The position numbers were made by a program, and so were the translations under genes. The notes beneath the pieces are model-generated. The model made no database searches and was not told where the DNA came from. It was given only the letters and a program-made list of their open reading frames with translations. A stretch of 64,000 nucleotides of DNA from Propionibacteriaceae bacterium AM104-82 (lineage in GTDB: Bacteria > Actinomycetota > Actinomycetes > Propionibacteriales > Propionibacteriaceae), in assembly GCA_027658995.1 (NCBI GenBank), contig JAQDQK010000001.1, forward strand, positions 124,001 through 188,000, in the 5' to 3' direction. Shown here piece after piece: positions 52,204-59,231 of this stretch (position 1 is the stretch's first letter; every line of letters begins with the position of its first letter).

Positions 52204-53126
52204 CGGGTTGCTCCCATCTCGAGGGTCTGCGAACGGTAGTCGACGGCGCCCGTGGTCAACGCCAGATAGGCGTCCTCGAGCGAGCCGGTGAGGGTGGAGA
52301 CCTCGTACAGCACAACGCCGGCCGCGGAGGCGGCCTCGGCGACCTGCTCGGCTCGTAGTCCCGTGATGTCGACGGTGTCGTCCGGGCCCGTCGTGATGGT
52401 GACGTCGGGTCCGGCGATGGCGGAGGTCAGGCGCTCGATGTGCCTGGTGCGGACGCGGACCGTCTCGTGCGTGACGCCGTCGATCACCTCCCGCAGCGGC
52501 CCGTCGGCCAGGATCGTGCCTTGGCCGATGACGATCAGGTGGTCGGCGGTCTGGGTCATCTCGCCCATCAGGTGCGAGGAGAGCAGCACGGTGCGGCCCT
52601 CGGCGGCGAGCCGCCGCAGGAGCGAGCGCATCCACATGATCCCGTCGGGATCGAGGCCGTTGACGGGCTCGTCGAGGATGACGGTGCTCGGGTCGCCCAG
52701 CATGGCTGCCGCGATGCCGAGGCGCTGGCCCATGCCGAGGGAGAAGCCCCCGACGCGCCTGCCAGCGGCCGACTCGAGGCCCGCCAGGGCGATCACCTCG
52801 TCGACGCGCGAGGCGGGGATGCCGTGGGTCGCGGCGATGCCGCGCAGATGCTTGTATGCGGTGCGGCCCTTCGCCGCGGCGCGCCCGTCGAGGAGCACCC
52901 CGACCTCGCGCAGCGGGGCGTCGAGGTCGCGGTAGCGCCTGCCGTTGACCTCCGCGGTCCCCGAGTCGGGCCGGTCGAGGCCGACGATCATCCGCATGGT
53001 CGTGGACTTGCCCGCCCCGTTAGGGCCGAGGAAGCCGGTGACCTTTCCCGGCTGGACGGTGAAGTCCACGCCGTCGACGGCGAGGTGGTCGCCGTAGCGC
53101 TTGGTGAGAGCGTGTGCTCGGATCAT
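52200..53126 (-). CDS. ABC transporter ATP-binding protein
   Basis: 308-residue ATPase. Walker A is GPNGAGKST and Walker B is VILDEPVNGLDP. The signature sits in FSLGMGQRLGIAAAML (SLGMGQ in place of LSGGQ), a form common in ABC-2 exporter ATPases. A C-terminal regulatory extension of about 80 residues follows. ATG 53126 was chosen because AAAGG lies nine bases upstream; ATG 53150 would place that site inside the gene. It heads the exporter/two-component operon, an arrangement frequent in self-protection and envelope-stress systems. Confidence 0.92.
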   Translation of the reverse strand: MIRAHALTKRYGDHLAVDGVDFTVQPGKVTGFLGPNGAGKSTTMRMIVGLDRPDSGTAEVNGRRYRDLDAPLREVGVLLDGRAAAKGRTAYKHLRGIAATHGIPASRVDEVIALAGLESAAGRRVGGFSLGMGQRLGIAAAMLGDPSTVILDEPVNGLDPDGIMWMRSLLRRLAAEGRTVLLSSHLMGEMTQTADHLIVIGQGTILADGPLREVIDGVTHETVRVRTRHIERLTSAIAGPDVTITTGPDDTVDITGLRAEQVAEAASAAGVVLYEVSTLTGSLEDAYLALTTGAVDYRSQTLEMGATR

Positions 53127-53241
53127 GTCATCACACCTTTCGTTCGTCATCGACGCTACGAAGAGGTGGGTGCTGCGACAACGGTTCCCAGGTGCCGTCC
53201 GGATGGGTGACCAGTACCAGGGTCCTACCGCAGGCGGGTGC

Positions 53242-53538
53242 TCAGGTGCCCATGCCCCGGTGTGCGCTCCAGCGGCGCCCCGCCTCGTCCGCGGCCATGT
53301 CGATCAGGTCGCGCAACTCCGGGCGGTCGGGCACCGCGAAGGAGACGTAGCCGCCCCGACCGCCTGCGACCGGCCGCCCGTACGCCTTCGCCGCGAGCGT
53401 GCCGTCGGGCAGCATCCGCACCGTCAACGACTGCAACTCGAACTCCTCGCCGCGGCGCGAGTCGCGCCAGCGCAACTCCTCTGGGATCGCGACGTTGATC
53501 GCAAGGGCACTGACCGCGGACTCCTGAGGGCTGGACAT
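53242..53538 (-). CDS. Hypothetical protein
   Basis: 98 residues from ATG 53538, no membrane helix. It has a charged N-terminal half (IPEELRWRDSRRGEEFELQS) and a mixed alpha/beta C-terminal half with a Gly-rich turn (GRPVAGGRGGYVSF). I do not recognise the family. It stands alone on the minus strand between the ABC operon and the plus-strand gene at 53640. The same-strand ABC start is 115 bases downstream, so co-transcription is possible. Confidence 0.6.
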   Translation of the reverse strand: MSSPQESAVSALAINVAIPEELRWRDSRRGEEFELQSLTVRMLPDGTLAAKAYGRPVAGGRGGYVSFAVPDRPELRDLIDMAADEAGRRWSAHRGMGT

Positions 53539-53598
53539 GCCCCGATCCTCGCACACCGCCCAGACGGTAAACTCAAAGCTGGCTGACAAGGAGGATCG

Positions 53599-53643
53599 AT
53601 GCCCCACTGGCTGATCTCGCGAAGCGTCCGGAAGCGGTCGTGA
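53599..53643 (+). CDS. 14-codon ORF coupled to the next gene (possible leader peptide)
   Basis: It reads MPHWLISRSVRKRS then stop. AAGGAGG (53588-53594) lies four bases before its ATG, a better site than any neighbour has. A TAAACT -10-like element is at 53568-53573. Its TGA overlaps the GTG of the following gene as GTGA. It could couple or regulate translation of that gene. It could also simply be a chance frame that uses the site for re-initiation. Confidence 0.4.
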   Translation: MPHWLISRSVRKRS

Positions 53644-54311
53644 CCGGCCTCCTCGCGCTGCTCTGCCTGTTGGCGCTCGTCGGCGGGTTGCTGGTCGCTG
53701 GCGCCCAGGTCCGGGCCGACCAACACTTCTTCCGCTCGCGCGACCGGCCGCGCGAACTGTTCTCCCAGCGCGATCCGAAGGGCCCTGTCGGCGGCCTGCC
53801 CCACGAGTGGACCGTCGACGACGCCAGATACCGCGAGCAGAGGCCGCTTCCTCCCCGCTTCCCGACGAGGCAGGCGTCGCTGCGCCGCGTGCAGGAGGTC
53901 AAGGCCCGGCTCGGCGCGCTGCGCACCGACCTGGTGTGGGTGATCGAGCACCCCTCGCTGTTCGACGGTGCGACCCCGGCCTCCAGCGCCATGTTCGAAG
54001 CCATCGCGCGCTGGGACGACGAGTTCGAGCACCTGTCCGACCGCGAGGCCGACCTGGCCGCGGGCCAGATCGAGGACGCCTTCACCACGGCACGGCGCGC
54101 CGCCGAACGCCTCGGGCTGGGCTTCTACGCGGAGGCCGACCGCGGCGAGGCCGAGATGGCGCTGAAGTTGGTCAGCAAGGCCCGCTCGACCACGGGTCCG
54201 GAGGCCGCGGCGCTGATGGACAAGGTGGCCGAGATCCTCACGCGACTGCTGCCCTTCGATCCCCAGGCTGCGCTGCCGCGGGGCAGGACCCCCGGCGCTC
54301 CTCCCGCCTGA
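53640..54311 (+). CDS. Membrane-anchored protein of unknown function, paralogue of the gene after coaD
   Basis: 223 residues. One N-terminal transmembrane helix (TGLLALLCLLALVGGLLVAG) is followed by a helical soluble domain. Residues from about 80 to 210 closely match the protein at 54848-55474: DLVWVIEHPSLFDGATP, LSDREA, EDAFT-ARRAAE, LMDKVAEIL-RLLPFD. Family and function are not known to me. GTG 53640 overlaps a 14-codon ORF with a strong ribosome-binding site, which suggests coupled translation. It lies 58 bases before coaD. Confidence 0.75.
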   Translation: MTGLLALLCLLALVGGLLVAGAQVRADQHFFRSRDRPRELFSQRDPKGPVGGLPHEWTVDDARYREQRPLPPRFPTRQASLRRVQEVKARLGALRTDLVWVIEHPSLFDGATPASSAMFEAIARWDDEFEHLSDREADLAAGQIEDAFTTARRAAERLGLGFYAEADRGEAEMALKLVSKARSTTGPEAAALMDKVAEILTRLLPFDPQAALPRGRTPGAPPA

Positions 54312-54369
54312 GCGCTCCGCGACTCCGCGGCGCGGTACTCTCGCCTGAACCACCTGCGGAGGAGCAACG

Positions 54370-54843
54370 TTGAAGGTTCTGTGCCCCGGGTCGTTCGACC
54401 CGATCACCGTCGGACACCTCGACATCATCAGGCGCGCACACGCCCTGTTCGGGGAGGTGGTCGTCGCGATCGGGAACAACTCCACCAAGAGCTACCTGTT
54501 CGACTTCGATGAGCGCGTCGACCTCGTCAAGGGGGCCACCTCCGACCTGGACGGCATCACCGTCGAGGCGATGGACGGCCTGCTGGTGGACTTCTGCAAC
54601 GACCGGGGGATCCCGGCCGTCGTCAAGGGGCTCCGGTTCGGCGCCGACTTCGACTTCGAACTGCAGATGGCGCACATGAACCAGGAGATGGGCGGCATCG
54701 AGACCGTGCTGCTTCCCGCGGCCCGCGAACATGTCACGCTGAGCTCGACCATCATCCGACAGGTCGTGCGGCTCGGCGGCGACGTCAGCCGCTACGTGCC
54801 AGCCAACGTTCAGGCCGCGCTCGCGGCCCGGTTCCCCGGATGA
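54370..54843 (+). CDS. coaD: Phosphopantetheine adenylyltransferase
   Basis: Fourth step of coenzyme A synthesis: transfers AMP from ATP to 4'-phosphopantetheine. It is 157 residues, the normal size. The nucleotidyltransferase motif TVGH is at residues 13-16 (GSFDPITVGHLDII), and LSSTIIRQ matches the family's second motif. The start codon is TTG at 54370, supported by GGAGGAG directly upstream and by the conserved N-terminus MKVLCPGSFDP. It sits between two paralogous membrane-anchored proteins, an unusual setting for coaD. Confidence 0.95.
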   Translation: MKVLCPGSFDPITVGHLDIIRRAHALFGEVVVAIGNNSTKSYLFDFDERVDLVKGATSDLDGITVEAMDGLLVDFCNDRGIPAVVKGLRFGADFDFELQMAHMNQEMGGIETVLLPAAREHVTLSSTIIRQVVRLGGDVSRYVPANVQAALAARFPG

Positions 54844-54847
54844 CCCT

Positions 54848-55474
54848 GTGGAACTGATCTTCCCGATCCTGATGGGGCTCGTGCTGCTGGTGGTCGCGAT
54901 GGGAACCAGGGTAGGGAGAGGGGGCCTCGGCCGCTACGGCATCGGGAACGACCGACTGGAACCCTGGGTGGACAGGCCCGCGGCCCTCCCGCCGATGCCC
55001 GTCGTGCCCCGCTTCCCGGCCAAGGAGGCCTCGACGGCGCGGATCGAGGCCGTCAAGGAGCGCCTCGGCGAACTGCGCGCCGACCTGGTCTGGGTCATCG
55101 AGCACCCCTCGCTCTTCGACGGCGCGACGCCCGAGTCCGCCCTGATGTTCGAGAAGCTCGCGGCCTGGGGCGACGAGTCCAGGTACCTGTCCGACCGGGA
55201 GGCGCACAACCTGGCGGGCGCCGTCGAGGACGCGTTCACCTCCGCGAGGCGCGCGGCAGAGGCCCTCGGGCTGGACTTCTACGACGAGTCGGGCCGCCAG
55301 GAGGCCGACGTCGCCGTCAAGCTCGTCGCGAAGGCCAGGTCGACCAGCGGCGCGGAGGCGAGGCTGCTGATGGACAAGGTAGCCGAGATCCTCGCCCGGC
55401 TGCTTCCCTTCGACGTCCCCGAGGCGATCACCGCCGCGCGCGAGTCGGACGAGCCCGGGGTTCAGGCCCCGTAG
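54848..55474 (+). CDS. Membrane-anchored protein of unknown function, paralogue of the gene before coaD
   Basis: 208 residues with an N-terminal transmembrane helix (ELIFPILMGLVLLVVAMG) and a helical domain strongly similar to the product of 53640-54311, including VWVIEHPSLFDGATP and LMDKVAEILARLLPFD. GTG 54848 is four bases after the coaD stop, so both are probably co-translated. The C-terminus overlaps the convergent gene at 55462 by 13 bases. No known function; the duplication around coaD is the most telling feature. Confidence 0.78.
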   Translation: MELIFPILMGLVLLVVAMGTRVGRGGLGRYGIGNDRLEPWVDRPAALPPMPVVPRFPAKEASTARIEAVKERLGELRADLVWVIEHPSLFDGATPESALMFEKLAAWGDESRYLSDREAHNLAGAVEDAFTSARRAAEALGLDFYDESGRQEADVAVKLVAKARSTSGAEARLLMDKVAEILARLLPFDVPEAITAARESDEPGVQAP

Positions 55475-56223
55475 CCGGTCGCCTCGCTCGGCGCGTCGAT
55501 GTCGCGCGGGTGGCGGCCGGGCAGCAGCGCGATCTTCTGCCAGATCTCGCGGCCCATGCCGCTGGTGAGGTCCTCGATGCTGTCGACGGTCTGCAGCACG
55601 GTGTTGTCCTGCGAGTGCTCCGCGAACAGCGCCGCGGTCTTGCCGACCAGCGACAGCATCTCGGAGCAGTAGTCCAGGTAGTTGCTCAACTCGCCCGCAG
55701 TCATGTGGATGTCGACGCTCTGGCTGGTCGGCCGGAAGTCGGCCCGCAGCCGGTCAGGGTCCTTGGTCAACTGGTGCATGTCGATGACGTGGGCAAGCGA
55801 TCTGAGCTTGTGCAGCGCCGCCAGGTCGTGGGCCCGCTCCCAGCGCAGCGGCAGTTGCCACAGGAAGAACACGGCGATGCTGACGAACACGATGTCGTTG
55901 ATCACCGACTCGACGATCTGGACCCACTCCCAGACGCTGCCCGGCTGCCGGTCGTCGGCGGCCTGCCCCACCAGCACCACGAGCGCGATCACCAGCACCG
56001 CGATCAGGACGACGACAGCCGCGCGCGAGGCGACCCGCAGCCACGCGTACCAGCGGGCGCGCGGCCGCAGCAGCAGTTCGTCGATGGCGCCGGAGAGCGA
56101 CTGCGACACCTCGCCCAGATTCCGGTCCGGGAATCGCGCCCTGATCCGCTGGGTGAGGCGGTCCACCGTCGCCTGCACGGCGAGGGCGTCGAGGCGCTGA
56201 TAGTCGCGTGGTTCGGCGGACAT
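55462..56223 (-). CDS. Hypothetical membrane protein
   Basis: 253 residues with two central hydrophobic helices at about 65-90 and 105-125 (AAVVVLIAVLVIALVVLVG and DIVFVSIAVFFLWQLPL). Both flanking regions are hydrophilic and probably cytoplasmic. The C-terminal half is helical (LDYCSEMLSLVGKTAALFAE). No family recognised. It converges with the preceding gene with a 13-base overlap, so the two transcripts are antisense at their 3' ends. Confidence 0.78.
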   Translation of the reverse strand: MSAEPRDYQRLDALAVQATVDRLTQRIRARFPDRNLGEVSQSLSGAIDELLLRPRARWYAWLRVASRAAVVVLIAVLVIALVVLVGQAADDRQPGSVWEWVQIVESVINDIVFVSIAVFFLWQLPLRWERAHDLAALHKLRSLAHVIDMHQLTKDPDRLRADFRPTSQSVDIHMTAGELSNYLDYCSEMLSLVGKTAALFAEHSQDNTVLQTVDSIEDLTSGMGREIWQKIALLPGRHPRDIDAPSEATGYGA

Positions 56224-56346
56224 GGCGGTACCCTAGCGGCGCCCCCGCTCAGCGGGCGCAGGGGATTTGGCCGCGCAGTCCCGCCACGGTAGAGTTGGCG
56301 GTCGGTCATGACGAGATTCATGGACGGTCTACGAAGGAGATCCGAC

Positions 56347-56895
56347 GTGTCACCCGTGCATTCCCAGCCAGATCGGCGCTCGCCCCTCGTTTTCGAGGTG
56401 CACGAGCTCGGTCGACGCGCGGGGGCGTGCAAGCGGATCGACACCACGGTACCTGCGCCGGCCGACCTGGGCATCGAAGTGATCGGAGTGCCGCAAGATT
56501 CCGACATCGAGCTCGACCTGATGCTCCAGTCGGTCTCGGAAGGCGTCCTGGCCTCGGGAACCGCGACCGTGCAACTGCACGGCCAGTGCGCCCGCTGCCT
56601 GGACGACATCGAAGACGAGGAAACCTTCGATGTGCAGGAACTCTTCTTCTATCCCGGACGGGAAATGGAGGAGGACGAGAGCCTCGTCATCGACGAGACG
56701 ATCGACCTTGAGGAGGTCCTGCGCGACGCCGTGGTGCTCGAGTTGCCGTTCACGCCTCTGTGCAGTCAAGATTGTCTGGGCCTGTGCCCCGAATGCGGTG
56801 TCAATCGCAATCTCGACCCTGACCATGGGCACGGAGAGAAGATCGACCCTCGCTGGGACAAGCTCTCCGAGCTGACCGGGGACACCCCAAACTGA
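56347..56895 (+). CDS. DUF177 / YceD-family protein
   Basis: 182 residues. The gene lies directly upstream of rpmF, the conserved position of yceD/DUF177 genes, whose products affect 23S rRNA and ribosome accumulation. CARCLDD and CLGLCPECG supply cysteines expected to bind zinc in the bacterial form. GTG 56347 is preferred to ATG 56308, because AAGGAGA lies six bases before it and nothing suitable precedes the ATG. Confidence 0.9.
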   Translation: MSPVHSQPDRRSPLVFEVHELGRRAGACKRIDTTVPAPADLGIEVIGVPQDSDIELDLMLQSVSEGVLASGTATVQLHGQCARCLDDIEDEETFDVQELFFYPGREMEEDESLVIDETIDLEEVLRDAVVLELPFTPLCSQDCLGLCPECGVNRNLDPDHGHGEKIDPRWDKLSELTGDTPN

Positions 56896-56925
56896 GTTTG
56901 AGTCGCAAGACATAAGGAGAAGATC

Positions 56926-57117
56926 GTGGCCGTTCCGAAGCGGAAGATGTCGCGCAGCAACACCCGTTCGCGTCGGGCCCAGTGGAAGACGTCCGTCGTC
57001 CCCACCGTGGTCTGCGCCAACCCGGCGTGCCGTGAGCCCCACCTCCAGCACACCGCGTGCCCGAGCTGTGGCCAGTACGGCCCCCGCGGCGAGCGTCGCC
57101 AGGTCCTCGAGGCCTGA
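56926..57117 (+). CDS. rpmF: 50S ribosomal protein L32
   Basis: 63-residue L32. The start AVPKRKMSRSNTRSRRAQWK is characteristic. CANPAC and CPSC give four cysteines, the zinc-binding form. GTG 56926 follows AAGGAGAAG. It sits between DUF177 and rnc, as in many bacteria, and is probably co-transcribed with both. Confidence 0.97.
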   Translation: MAVPKRKMSRSNTRSRRAQWKTSVVPTVVCANPACREPHLQHTACPSCGQYGPRGERRQVLEA

Positions 57118-57140
57118 GCACAAAGCTGGCACCCCGCGAA

Positions 57141-57830
57141 ATGACGCGGGCGAGTAGGCTCCAAAACCGGCTGAGAGAGCTGGGCGTCGAGGTCGACGCC
57201 CAGCTCTTTGAGTTGTCTTTTACCCACCGCAGCTATGCCTACGAGCACGGTGGCATCCAGTCGAATGAGCGGCTGGAGTTCCTGGGCGACGCCGTGCTGC
57301 AGATTGTCGTCACGGAGCACATCTACCGCACCTATCCCGACCTCAGCGAGGGCCAGTTGGCCAAGCTGCGCGCGAGCGTCGTCAGCTCGGTCGCGCTCGC
57401 GGAGGTCGCCAAGACGCTCGACCTCGGCCAGCACATCCTGCTCGGCAAGGGCGAGTTGGCAACGCATGGCACCGAGAAGACCTCGATCCTGGCCGACACC
57501 ATGGAGGCCGTCATCGGCGCCATCCACCTGTCGGCAGGCGCGGACGCGTCGGCGCTGTTCGTGCACCGCACGTTCGACCCGCTGATCGCGGCCTCCGAGG
57601 CGACCGGCGACTACGCCGACCACAAGACCGTGCTGCAGGAGATGTGCGCGGCCCGCGGCTGGGGGCTGCCCCGCTACGAGGTCACCGGCGCAGGCCCCGA
57701 CCATCAGCGGGTCTTCACCGCGAGCGTCATCGTCGACGGCAAGTCCATGGGGGAGGGCACCGCGCCGAGCAAGAAGCGCGCCGAGCAGATCGCCGCGCGC
57801 CTCGCCGTCCGGGAGCTCGCAGGTGCCTGA
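57141..57830 (+). CDS. rnc: Ribonuclease III
   Basis: Double-strand-specific endoribonuclease that processes rRNA precursors. It is 229 residues. The signature NERLEFLGDAVL contains Glu46 and Asp50, and DTMEAVIGAIHL holds the second acidic pair. A dsRNA-binding domain is at the C-terminus (DHKTVLQEMCAARGW to SKKRAEQIAARLAV). ATG 57141 is the only reasonable start but has a poor ribosome-binding site, 23 bases after rpmF. The stop lies 8 bases inside mutM. Confidence 0.94.
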   Translation: MTRASRLQNRLRELGVEVDAQLFELSFTHRSYAYEHGGIQSNERLEFLGDAVLQIVVTEHIYRTYPDLSEGQLAKLRASVVSSVALAEVAKTLDLGQHILLGKGELATHGTEKTSILADTMEAVIGAIHLSAGADASALFVHRTFDPLIAASEATGDYADHKTVLQEMCAARGWGLPRYEVTGAGPDHQRVFTASVIVDGKSMGEGTAPSKKRAEQIAARLAVRELAGA

Positions 57831-58662
57831 GCTTCCCGAGGTCGAGGTCGTCCGACGGGGCCTCGAGACCCACGCTGCAGGCAGAACGATCGACGCGGTC
57901 ACCGTGCTGCACCCCCGCCCCGTCCGCGCGCACCCTGTCGGGCCGGACGCGTTCGCGGCCGATCTGACCGGCCGCGCCATCGACGCCGTGCGACGCAAGG
58001 GCAAGTACCTGTGGCTGGTGCTCGGCGACGACGCCGTCATCGTCCACCTGGGGATGAGCGGCCAGTTCCGGATCGGCGACGCCGCCGACGACCTGCTGCG
58101 CAACACCCGGCTGCTCTTCGACCTCGACGACGGCAGGCAACTGCGCTTCGTGGACCAGCGGATGTTCGGGGGCCTCGAGATCGTGCCGGGCGGCGCGGCC
58201 GACCCGGTGCCGCACATCGCCCTCGACCCGTTCGACCAGCGCTACGACGAATCCGACGTGGCAAGGCGACTGAGGGCGCGGCGCAGCACCGTCAAGCGCT
58301 CGATCCTCGACCAGTCGCTGGTCAGCGGCATCGGCAACATCTACGCCGACGAGGCGCTGTGGCGCGCCCGTATCCACTTCGAGCAGCCCACCGCAGAGCT
58401 TGGCCCCCGCAAGGCGCTCGCCGTGCTGCGCGCCGCCCGCGACGTGATGGACGAGGCCCTCGCGCAGGGCGGCACGTCGTTCGACTCGCTGTATGTCGAC
58501 GTCAACGGCGAGTCAGGCTACTTCGCCCGCGGCCTCGACGCCTATGGTCGGGAGGGACAACCCTGCGGCCGTTGCGGCGCGCCCATCGTGCGTCGCAGCT
58601 TCATGAACCGCAGCTCATACCTGTGCCCGAGGTGCCAACGGGCCCCGAAGGGACATCGATGA
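57823..58662 (+). CDS. mutM: Formamidopyrimidine-DNA glycosylase (Fpg)
   Basis: Removes 8-oxoguanine and ring-opened purines. It is 279 residues. Mature PELPEVEVVRRGL gives the catalytic N-terminal proline and Glu. A helix-two-turn-helix around SILDQSLVSGIGNIYADEAL is present. The C-terminal zinc finger is CGRCGAPIVRRSF then YLCPRCQ. GTG 57823 overlaps rnc by 8 bases, and the stop overlaps the gtrA start by 4. Confidence 0.95.
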   Translation: MPELPEVEVVRRGLETHAAGRTIDAVTVLHPRPVRAHPVGPDAFAADLTGRAIDAVRRKGKYLWLVLGDDAVIVHLGMSGQFRIGDAADDLLRNTRLLFDLDDGRQLRFVDQRMFGGLEIVPGGAADPVPHIALDPFDQRYDESDVARRLRARRSTVKRSILDQSLVSGIGNIYADEALWRARIHFEQPTAELGPRKALAVLRAARDVMDEALAQGGTSFDSLYVDVNGESGYFARGLDAYGREGQPCGRCGAPIVRRSFMNRSSYLCPRCQRAPKGHR

Positions 58663-59228
58663 TCAAGGACCTGACCGCCAAGTACGGCAACACGATCCGC
58701 CAACTGTTCAAGTTCGGCATCGTGGGCGGCTCCGGCGTCATCGTCAACATGATCGTCGCGGTCGTGATGAACAAGCTCAACGGCGGCTCCGCCAACGCGC
58801 AGGACGTGCTGTTCGGCATCGGGAACACCCAGTTCAACTTCCGCTTCAGCATGCTGGTGTGGATCGTCGCGTTCCTGATCGCCAACCTGTACAACTTCCA
58901 GCTCAACCGGTGGTGGACGTTCAAGTCCAGCAAACACGCAGGCTGGTTCAAGGAGTTCTGGCCATTCCTCGCCGTCGGCTCCGTCGCCGCCCTCGTCGGC
59001 ATGTTCCTCAAGTGGGCCATGACCAACCCGACCAGCCCCGTCTACCTCCCGGAGCCGTTCTTCCACGAGGAGACCGGGCTCCGCTCCCGCGAGTACTGGT
59101 CGCAACTGATCGCCATCATCATCACCATGCCGATCAACTTCATCGTCAACAAGCTATGGACGTTCAGGGCGGTGCGCGCAGGCCACCAGGCCCACCACGA
59201 CGCGCCCGAGGTCGAGGCCGCCGAATAA
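58659..59228 (+). CDS. GtrA-family membrane protein
   Basis: 189 residues with four hydrophobic helices and the GtrA pattern (RQLFKFGIVGGSGVIVNMIV, FLIANLYNFQLNRWWTF, MPINFIVNKLWTFR). GtrA proteins help flip lipid-linked sugars for cell-envelope glycans. A loop of about 60 residues between helices 3 and 4 is longer than usual. ATG 58659 overlaps the mutM stop (ATGA), and smc starts 3 bases after its stop. Its place inside the mutM-smc gap is unusual; no glycosyltransferase is nearby. Confidence 0.85.
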   Translation: MIKDLTAKYGNTIRQLFKFGIVGGSGVIVNMIVAVVMNKLNGGSANAQDVLFGIGNTQFNFRFSMLVWIVAFLIANLYNFQLNRWWTFKSSKHAGWFKEFWPFLAVGSVAALVGMFLKWAMTNPTSPVYLPEPFFHEETGLRSREYWSQLIAIIITMPINFIVNKLWTFRAVRAGHQAHHDAPEVEAAE

Positions 59229-59231
59229 GCC

